Shown here piece after piece: positions 58,359 through 64,000 of a DNA stretch of 64,000 nucleotides (the stretch's first letter is position 1; each line of letters starts with the position of its first letter). The notes beneath the pieces are model-generated. The model made no database searches. It was not told the origin of the DNA and was given only the letters and a program-made list of their open reading frames with translations. Source of the DNA: an uncultured Collinsella sp. (GTDB lineage: Bacteria > Actinomycetota > Coriobacteriia > Coriobacteriales > Coriobacteriaceae); assembly GCA_900768435.1 (NCBI GenBank), contig CAAGCW010000008.1, positions 1 through 64,000 of the forward strand. The letters run 5' to 3'. The position numbers and the translations under genes were made by a program.

Positions 58359-59257
58359 TACAGCACGCCTCCGATCATCAGCAACAGCTGCGCGGTGATA
58401 CAGCCGAAGATAAGCGAATCGCTACGATCGAGCATGCCGCCGTGGCCCGGGATAAGGTTGCCGGAATCCTTGACGCCCACACCGCGCTTGATGCGCGACT
58501 CGATAAGGTCGCCGATAACGCCCAGAATGGACACAACCACGCCGCACAGCAGCGCATAGGGCAGGCTGAGCTTGTAGAAGTGCGTCGCCCACAGGATGAG
58601 CCAAATCAAAACCGAGCCCAGGATGCCGCCGACAAACCCCTCCCAGCTCTTTTTGGGAGAAATCTTGGGAACCATCTTGTGCTTGCCGATACGGCTGCCC
58701 ACGATGTAGGCAAACGAATCGGAGACCCAAAGGGACGCGCAAACGCCCACTGAAAGCAGGGCACCGGCAAAACCGGGCACGGCATCGCGCAGCAGCACGA
58801 TAGCCGACAGCATAAAGCCAGTGTAGATGGGACCCATGAGCGTCACTGCCACATCAGAGATGCGGGTACGCGGCGACCAGACATACCAAATGCCCACAGC
58901 GAGCATCAGGGCAAAAAGCAGGGCATTCAGCAACATCGAATCGCCCAACGCCGACAGCGGAAAGAGTACGGCGGCAGCGATACCCATGCGCTCGTTAGCC
59001 ATCTTGCCATCGAGCCTTGTCATACGGAAAAACTCATAGCAGCACAGACCGCTCATGACAGAAACAAAGATGGCCGTGGGCACGATACCCAAAACCAGGC
59101 ACAGGATAAAGACAACGGCGTAGACGATACCGGCGGCGGCACGGGTAATAAAGCCCGCCAGCCACGAACCGGTGCCGCTCTTCGCTGCAGGCGCTCCCGC
59201 AGTGGCAGCTTTGCGCGCAGGCGTCTTGGGAGCAGATGCCTTGGGACGATCGGACAC
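58358..59257 (-). CDS. cdsA: Phosphatidate cytidylyltransferase
   Basis: Makes CDP-diacylglycerol, the substrate of PgsA encoded in the same window. 299 residues with an Ala/Lys-rich N-terminal 30 residues, then about eight membrane helices, and the C-terminal CdsA signature VKDSGNLIPGHGGMLDRSDS. GTG start with AGGAGG upstream. Part of frr-uppS-cdsA-dxr-rseP-ispG. Confidence 0.95.
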   Translation of the reverse strand: MSDRPKASAPKTPARKAATAGAPAAKSGTGSWLAGFITRAAAGIVYAVVFILCLVLGIVPTAIFVSVMSGLCCYEFFRMTRLDGKMANERMGIAAAVLFPLSALGDSMLLNALLFALMLAVGIWYVWSPRTRISDVAVTLMGPIYTGFMLSAIVLLRDAVPGFAGALLSVGVCASLWVSDSFAYIVGSRIGKHKMVPKISPKKSWEGFVGGILGSVLIWLILWATHFYKLSLPYALLCGVVVSILGVIGDLIESRIKRGVGVKDSGNLIPGHGGMLDRSDSLIFGCITAQLLLMIGGVL

Positions 59258-59259
59258 GA

Positions 59260-60054
59260 TTAAGCCTCCTCGGTCTTGCTCAGTCCACCAAACCTACGGT
59301 CACGGCCCTGATAGGCCAAAATGGCGTCGACAAGGCCCCAACGATCAAAGTCGGGCCAATAGGTATCGGTGACGTAGAACTCGGAATAAGCCACCTGCCA
59401 CAGCAGATAGTTCGAAAGGCGCAGCTCACCAGAGGCGCGAATCACAAGCTCAGGATCGGGAAGGCCGGCAGTATAGAGGTGGGAAGCCACCATGTCGTCA
59501 TCAATTGCGGCAGGATCGATCTTACCGGCGGCAGCGTCGAGTGCAATCTGACGGACAGCGCGGGTAATCTCGGCACGCGCGCCGTAGTTGACGGCAAGCG
59601 CCAGCGTCATACCGGTGTGATCGGCGCACTCGGCAAGACCGCGTTCAAAAACGTCGCGGGTCTTCTTGGGCAGCGCGGAAATGTCGCCCAAAAAGACAAC
59701 GCGCACGTTTTCGCGCTTCAGAAGAGGCAGCTCGTCGATAAACGTCTTGGCAAACAGATGCATCAAGACGTTGACCTCATGCTGCGGACGGTTCCAGTTT
59801 TCGGTAGAAAACGCATAGGCAGAAAGCACGTCGACGCCCAGGCGCACGCAGGCGGTAATGATCTCGCGCAGCGAGAGGATACCTGCCTTATGACCCTCGG
59901 TGCGTGCAAGACCGCGCGACGTGGCCCAACGACCGTTGCCGTCCATGATGCACGAGATATGGTGCGGAATGTTATTGAGGTCAAGGTCGGAAAAACCGAC
60001 GCCCGCAGGGGCGTCGGCAAAGTACTCGACCAGTTTATGCTCGTCGTATTGCAC
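59260..60054 (-). CDS. uppS: Isoprenyl transferase (undecaprenyl diphosphate synthase)
   Basis: Makes undecaprenyl diphosphate, the wall carrier lipid. 264 residues: HISCIMDGNGRWATSRGL (diphosphate site), GHKAGILSLREII, SAYAFSTENWNRP, and DPELVIRASGELRLSNYLLW. The extra 23 residues before the first motif are normal for Gram-positives. GTG start with GGAG upstream, 1 base from the frr stop. Confidence 0.96.
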   Translation of the reverse strand: MQYDEHKLVEYFADAPAGVGFSDLDLNNIPHHISCIMDGNGRWATSRGLARTEGHKAGILSLREIITACVRLGVDVLSAYAFSTENWNRPQHEVNVLMHLFAKTFIDELPLLKRENVRVVFLGDISALPKKTRDVFERGLAECADHTGMTLALAVNYGARAEITRAVRQIALDAAAGKIDPAAIDDDMVASHLYTAGLPDPELVIRASGELRLSNYLLWQVAYSEFYVTDTYWPDFDRWGLVDAILAYQGRDRRFGGLSKTEEA

Positions 60055-60055
60055 C

Positions 60056-60592
60056 TTAGATCTCCATGACCTCGGCTTCTTTTTCCTTCAGAAGCTCCTC
60101 GACCTTGGCGACATACTCATCGGTGTGCTTCTGGACCTTGGCCTGCTCGCGACGGACATCGTCCTCGGTGAGCTCCTCATCGCGCTCGAGCTTATTGTTG
60201 AAGTCGCGACGGATGTTACGGATAGACACCTTGGCCTGCTCGGCGTACTCGCGGCACTCCTTGACGAGTTCGCGACGGCGCTCCTCAGTGGGGGCCGGGA
60301 ACGGCAGGCGAACGACGGTGCCATCGGAGTTGGGGGTAATGCCCAGATCGGAAGCGCCGATGGCCTTGACGATAGCGTTGATGAGCGCCTTGTCCCACGG
60401 CTCGATGAGCAGCATGTGAGCCTCGGGGGTCTTGACGGCGGCAACCTGCGTGACCGGCGTGGGGACACCGTAATAATCAACGGTGATGTCGGACAGAATG
60501 TTGGCGTTGGCGCGACCGGTACGGACCTTGGAGAAGTTATGCTTGAGGGACTCGAGCGACTTGTCCATATGGGCGGTGATGTTCTCTGCCAT
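60056..60592 (-). CDS. frr: Ribosome recycling factor
   Basis: Splits post-termination ribosomes with EF-G. 178 residues, slightly under the usual 185: HMDKSLESLKHNFSKVRTGRAN, IEPWDKALINAIVKAI, PTEERRRELVKECREYAE, VSIRNIRRDFNNKL. ATG with GGAGGA upstream, 2 bases after the pyrH stop. Confidence 0.96.
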   Translation of the reverse strand: MAENITAHMDKSLESLKHNFSKVRTGRANANILSDITVDYYGVPTPVTQVAAVKTPEAHMLLIEPWDKALINAIVKAIGASDLGITPNSDGTVVRLPFPAPTEERRRELVKECREYAEQAKVSIRNIRRDFNNKLERDEELTEDDVRREQAKVQKHTDEYVAKVEELLKEKEAEVMEI

Positions 60593-60594
60593 GC

Positions 60595-61317
60595 TTAATC
60601 CTCCTGATAGACGAGCGTGCCGACGGGCTCACCCGCGAGCGCGCGCTTGACGGTGTCCTCGCCATCGATGTTGAGGACCAAAATAGGCATACGGTTATCC
60701 TGGCACAGAGCCGTAGCCGTGGAATCCATAACCTGCAGGCCGCGAACGAGAACCTCGTGATAGGTAATCTTGTCAAAACGGACGGCATCGGCGCACTTGA
60801 CGGGATCCTTGTCGTAGATGCCGTCAACCTTGGTGGCTTTAATCAGAATCTCGGCGCCGATCTCGCACGCACGAAGAGCCGCGGCGGTGTCGGTCGTAAA
60901 GTACGGATTGCCCGAACCGGCGGCAAAAATAACGACGTTGCCCTTGGAAAGGTGGTTGATGGCGCGACGTCGAATATAGGGCTCGCAGATCTCGTTCATC
61001 TGGATAGCGCTCATCACACGGCAGGGAACGTCGTTATGCTCGAAAGCATCCTGCAGGGCGAGCGCGTTCATAACGGTCGCGAGCATGCCCATGTAGTCGG
61101 CCTGAGCACGCTCCATGCCACCGGCAGCGCCGGCCATGCCACGGAAAATATTGCCGCCGCCGACAACGACGCCGACCTCATGGCCAACGGCGAGCAGCTC
61201 CTTGACCTGCTTGGCAAGATGGTCGGTAACCTTGGGGTCAATGCCATATTGGCCGTCGCCCATCAGTGCTTCGCCGGAAAGCTTAAGAAGCACGCGTTTA
61301 TATCGGATGTCGGACAA
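60595..61317 (-). CDS. pyrH: UMP kinase
   Basis: Phosphorylates UMP to UDP, amino-acid-kinase fold. 240 residues: KRVLLKLSGEALMGDGQYG, GVVVGGGNIFRG, MGMLATVMNALALQDA, GSGNPYFTTDTAAALRACE. TTG start with AAAGGAGG upstream. In the order rpsB-tsf-pyrH-frr, with a terminator between tsf and pyrH. Confidence 0.96.
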   Translation of the reverse strand: MSDIRYKRVLLKLSGEALMGDGQYGIDPKVTDHLAKQVKELLAVGHEVGVVVGGGNIFRGMAGAAGGMERAQADYMGMLATVMNALALQDAFEHNDVPCRVMSAIQMNEICEPYIRRRAINHLSKGNVVIFAAGSGNPYFTTDTAAALRACEIGAEILIKATKVDGIYDKDPVKCADAVRFDKITYHEVLVRGLQVMDSTATALCQDNRMPILVLNIDGEDTVKRALAGEPVGTLVYQED

Positions 61318-61371
61318 AGCGATCCTCCTTTAATTAGACTCTCAATATGATATCAAAGGCTCTGATAAGAG

Positions 61372-61411
61372 CCATGAAAAAGCAGGCTGTGAGTAAAACC
61401 CACAGCCTGCT
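61372..61411 (-). terminator. tsf terminator
   Basis: AGCAGGCTGTG (61381-61391) pairs perfectly with CACAGCCTGCT (61401-61411); on the minus strand TTTTTC follows. It lies 24 bases past the tsf stop and separates rpsB-tsf from pyrH-frr. Confidence 0.9.
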
Positions 61412-61434
61412 CATTACCAGCTACAAGAGCTTAT

Positions 61435-62304
61435 TTACTCGCCACGGACCAGACGGTCGAAGGCAACGACGGTAATGGTATCGCCGAGCTCCTTGGAGAC
61501 CTGCTCAGCGTACTTCTTGATGGTGAGGGAGCTGTCCTTGATGAACTCCTGCTCGGTGAGCACGGACTGCTTGTAGAACTTCTCCAGACGGCCGACAGCC
61601 ATCTTCTCCTGGATGGCCTCGGGCTTGCCGGACTCGGCAGCCTGAGCCATGTAGATCTGCTTCTCGTGCTCGACGGTCTCGGCCGGAACCTGATCGCGGG
61701 TAGCGCAAATCGGGGCGACAGCGGCAACCTGAAGGGCGACGTCGTGAGCGAAGGCCTTGAAGGACTCAGCCTGAGCGGTCTCGGCCTTCTCGAAAGCAAA
61801 CTCGACGAGGACGCCGATCTTACCACCCATGTGGATGTAAGAAGCGAGAGCGCCGTTCTCGGCCTTGCGGGCGGCGAAGCGGGAGATCTTCATGTTCTCG
61901 CCCATGATGTGAATCATCTCGGTGAGCTCGGAGGAAACGGTCTCCTCGCCCATCGGCTTCTCGAGCAGAGCGTCGATATCGGCCGGCTCGGTGGTGGCGA
62001 CAACCTCGGCGACCTTGGAAGCAAAGCCGGTGAACTTGGCGTTGGAGCCAACGAAGTCGGTCTCGCAGGAGAGCTCGAGCAGAGCACCGGTCTTGCCATC
62101 CTCGGAGACGAACGCGGCGACAGCGCCCTCGTTGGTCTCGCGGCCAGCCTTCTTGGCAGCCTTGGCGAGGCCGTTCTTACGAAGAACGTCGACAGCGGCG
62201 TCCATGTCGCCGTCAGCCTCGACGAGGGCCTTCTTGCACTCCATCATCGGGGAGTCGGTCATCTCGCGGAGCTGCTTGACCATAGCGGCGGTAATCTGGG
62301 CCAT
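61435..62304 (-). CDS. tsf: Elongation factor Ts
   Basis: Guanine-nucleotide exchange factor for EF-Tu. 289 residues: UBA-like N-terminus AAMVKQLREMTDSPMMECKK, then GLAKAAKKAGRETNEGAVAA and CETDFVGSNAKF. ATG at 62304 with AAAGGA upstream, preferred to an in-frame start five codons earlier which precedes that site. Strong C-ending codon bias as in other translation genes. Confidence 0.97.
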   Translation of the reverse strand: MAQITAAMVKQLREMTDSPMMECKKALVEADGDMDAAVDVLRKNGLAKAAKKAGRETNEGAVAAFVSEDGKTGALLELSCETDFVGSNAKFTGFASKVAEVVATTEPADIDALLEKPMGEETVSSELTEMIHIMGENMKISRFAARKAENGALASYIHMGGKIGVLVEFAFEKAETAQAESFKAFAHDVALQVAAVAPICATRDQVPAETVEHEKQIYMAQAAESGKPEAIQEKMAVGRLEKFYKQSVLTEQEFIKDSSLTIKKYAEQVSKELGDTITVVAFDRLVRGE

Positions 62305-62349
62305 TGTGGTTCCTTTCAAAGAGATGAAAAAGAATTAACTAAGACTGAT

Positions 62350-63078
62350 TTACTCGGCCTTGGGCTCAGCGGCCATCTCGGCCTCGGAGACCTGCTCCTT
62401 ACCGGAGCCAGCGAGGCAGGCGTCAGCCATGAGCTCGCACATAAGGGTGACAGCGGAGATAGCGTCATCGTTGCAGGGGATGCCGTACTCGACCTCGTCG
62501 GGATCGGAGTTGGTGTCGATCAGAGCGACGACGGGGATGTTCAGGCGCTGAGCCTCCTTGATGGCGTTCTCCTCGCGCTTAGTGTCGATGACGAAGAGAG
62601 CCTGGGGCAGACCCTTCATGTCGCGGGCGCCACCGAGGTTGGTCTGGAGCTTGGTGAGCTCCTTGCCGAGCACAGCCTGCTCCTTCTTGGGGAGCACTGC
62701 CATGCGGCCGTCCTCGACCATGGCCTCGAGCTCCTCCATGCGGTTGATGCGGGAGCGGATGGTGACGAAGTTGGTCAGCATGCCGCCGAGCCAACGCTGG
62801 TTGATGTAAGGCATGTTGGCGCGCTCAGCAGCGTTCTTGACGGCCTCCTGAGCCTGCTTCTTGGTGCCGACGAACAGCACGTTGCCGCCCTTGGCGACGT
62901 TCTTGACGAAGGTGTAGGCCTGGTCGGCGTCGAGGATGGTCTGCTTGAGGTCGAGGATGTAGATGCCGTTGCGCTCACCGAAGATGAACGGCTTCATCTT
63001 GGGGTTCCAGCGACGGGTCTGGTGACCGAAGTGGCAGCCGGCCTCGAGCAGGGTGCGGATATTAATCTTGGTAGCCAT
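62350..63078 (-). CDS. rpsB: 30S ribosomal protein S2
   Basis: 242 residues: NIRTLLEAGCHFGHQTRRWNP, GTKKQAQEAVKNAAERANMPYINQRWLGG split over two conserved blocks, and PVVALIDTNSDPDEVEYGIP. ATG with GGAGG upstream. First gene of rpsB-tsf; the promoter and a structured leader lie upstream. Confidence 0.97.
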   Translation of the reverse strand: MATKINIRTLLEAGCHFGHQTRRWNPKMKPFIFGERNGIYILDLKQTILDADQAYTFVKNVAKGGNVLFVGTKKQAQEAVKNAAERANMPYINQRWLGGMLTNFVTIRSRINRMEELEAMVEDGRMAVLPKKEQAVLGKELTKLQTNLGGARDMKGLPQALFVIDTKREENAIKEAQRLNIPVVALIDTNSDPDEVEYGIPCNDDAISAVTLMCELMADACLAGSGKEQVSEAEMAAEPKAE

Positions 63079-63128
63079 GTTAAACCTCCTGTGGTTTGCC
63101 TCCGCGCGGGGTCATCCTCCAAAACCAA

Positions 63129-63248
63129 CCCGGACATGTGCTACCAAAGCCCGGGCACCACGGTATGAAGTAGCCGCGCGTGCGTGATAAAAACCTGTTG
63201 CCGTGAAGCAACCCGATGAATGATAGCAGGAATGCATCTTCCTGCCAA
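63129..63248 (-). promoter_or_regulatory. rpsB promoter and leader
   Basis: On the minus strand TTGGCA (63243-63248) and TATCAT (63220-63225) are 17 bp apart, with TGC before TATCAT giving an extended -10. The leader of about 135 bases contains a CCCGG/CCGGG hairpin (63129-63155), a possible autoregulatory site of S2, which is inference. Confidence 0.7.
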
Positions 63249-63297
63249 CCCGCAATCAAAACCACACACCTGAGCGCGGCGCGGGACGTCCCAGCCA

Positions 63298-64000
63298 CTA
63301 TTCGCCGCGGGGATGGGCTTGAGACACAGCCCGCTTAAGCCGATCGGGTGTGAGATGCGTGTAGATCTGCGTCGTGGACAGGCTCGCATGGCCCAGCAGC
63401 TCTTGAACCGAGCGCAGGTCCGCACCGCCCTCGAGCAAGTCGGTCGCAAAGGTATGGCGCATCGCATGCGGGGCGATGTCGGCAGGCATGCCGGCGAGCG
63501 TCGCCAGCGTATGAAACCGCCGCCTGAGCATGGCGGCACTCATGCGATTACCGCGCGCCGATATAAGCAGCGGATGCGGCCCGGTAACGGGGTCACGACG
63601 CTTTGCCTGAGCGAGCAACTCCGGCCTCCCCTCCTCAATATAGAGACGCGTCGCCTCGAGCGCACGACGATACAGAGGGACGATACGTTCTTTGCTCCCC
63701 TTGCCCCACAGGCGCAGCGTGCGTTCGGACCACGCAATGGACTCCACATTGAGTGCTGCGAGCTCAGAGATACGGGCGCCCGAGGCATAGAGCAGCTCGA
63801 GCATCGCCGCATCGCGCAGTCCCGCGGGTGTTGAGGTATCAGGCGTCTTGAGCAGCGCCTCCACCTGTTGGGTCGTCAGCACACCGGGTAGATCGCGCGG
63901 GAGCTTGGGCGAGGAAATTGCCGAGACCACATCGCCCTCCACGACCCCCTCGGCAGCCATCCATCGATAGAGCAATCGGATAGCCGACAGATGCGCCGCA
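63298..64000 (-). CDS. xerC: XerC/XerD-like tyrosine recombinase (5' end outside the window)
   Basis: Site-specific recombinase for chromosome dimer resolution; the last 234 or so residues are present and the frame runs off the right edge (LSAIRLLYRWMAAEGV). Catalytic residues: Arg in LLYASGARISELAAL, Lys in GKGSKERIVPLYR, HxxR in APHAMRHTFATDLLEGGADL, His in ELLGHASLSTTQIYTHLTPD with the tyrosine nucleophile. Intact to its stop. XerC rather than XerD or another integrase is suggested only by the rpsB-side location. Confidence 0.88.
   Translation of the reverse strand, partial: AAHLSAIRLLYRWMAAEGVVEGDVVSAISSPKLPRDLPGVLTTQQVEALLKTPDTSTPAGLRDAAMLELLYASGARISELAALNVESIAWSERTLRLWGKGSKERIVPLYRRALEATRLYIEEGRPELLAQAKRRDPVTGPHPLLISARGNRMSAAMLRRRFHTLATLAGMPADIAPHAMRHTFATDLLEGGADLRSVQELLGHASLSTTQIYTHLTPDRLKRAVSQAHPRGE

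Noticed and set aside
1..64000. Prophage, integrative element or tRNA-linked island
   Set aside because: Apart from the RAYT unit all genes are conserved housekeeping genes in long operons; no integrase other than the XerC-like gene, no phage gene and no tRNA was found.

Overview
The window looks like chromosome from a Coriobacteriia actinobacterium, most likely Collinsella or a close relative. This is inferred from the high-GC, C/G-ending codon use of the genes. It is also inferred from the actinobacterial-type IHF (mihF) in the order pyrF-mihF-gmk-rpoZ, the combination of RNase Y, RNase J and PNPase, and the Firmicutes-like synteny ftsK-rodZ-pgsA-cinA-recA-rny-spoVS-miaB. No sequence search was possible, so the genus is an inference. 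I recognise 58 protein genes, no tRNA, no rRNA and no CRISPR array. All but five genes lie on the minus strand (exceptions: lexA, its membrane-protein neighbour, rpmB, adhE, and a kinase-like gene).

Layout, left to right. 1-10.4 kb: a 40-bp perfect palindrome; lexA with three LexA boxes, coupled to an acyltransferase-like membrane protein; then on the minus strand recA-recX, rny, a GHKL ATPase, spoVS, and miaB-miaA-hflX. The recA promoter has a LexA box in its spacer and an 11-bp-period array upstream. 10.6-19.7 kb: rnj-ftsK-rodZ-yajQ-rimO-pgsA-cinA. 19.65-20.3 kb: a non-coding interval holding two long-armed hairpin elements that share one core but have unrelated arms. 20.3-30.5 kb: pnp, rpsO, recO, era, dgkA, ybeY, phoH, mtaB, dnaJ and a second, membrane-anchored DnaJ-like protein. 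30.5-39.2 kb: hemW, dusB, lepA, rpsT, holA, comEC, comEA. 39.4-41.8 kb: thiI, rpoZ, gmk, mihF. 42-47.5 kb: pyrR-pyrB-pyrC / pyrK-pyrD-pyrF behind a leader that can fold as a transcription attenuator. 47.6-49.1 kb: rpmB and a RAYT-type Y1 transposase unit with 29-bp terminal inverted repeats. 49.2-52.9 kb: adhE and an APH-fold kinase. 52.9-64 kb: proS-ispG-rseP-dxr-cdsA-uppS-frr-pyrH, tsf, rpsB, and the 3' part of a XerC-like recombinase that runs off the right edge.

How the genes work together: the window is a core-genome segment. It covers DNA repair and recombination (lexA, recA, recX, recO), DNA uptake (comEA, comEC), and RNA decay (rny, rnj, pnp, ybeY). It also covers tRNA and ribosomal methylthiolation (miaB, rimO, mtaB) with other tRNA modification (miaA, thiI, dusB), pyrimidine synthesis, MEP isoprenoid and envelope lipid steps (ispG, dxr, uppS, cdsA, pgsA), and translation factors.

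The least-explained signals are three. First, the twin covarying hairpin elements between pnp and rnj. Second, an 11-bp TTTGGTCAG-type repeat upstream of both recA and comEA-comEC, which suggests a shared regulator of recombination and DNA uptake. Third, several core proteins with unusual domain architecture: a DnaJ with a transmembrane C-terminus, an RseP with an internal winged-helix-like insert, and a RodZ with an Arg/Gly-rich linker.
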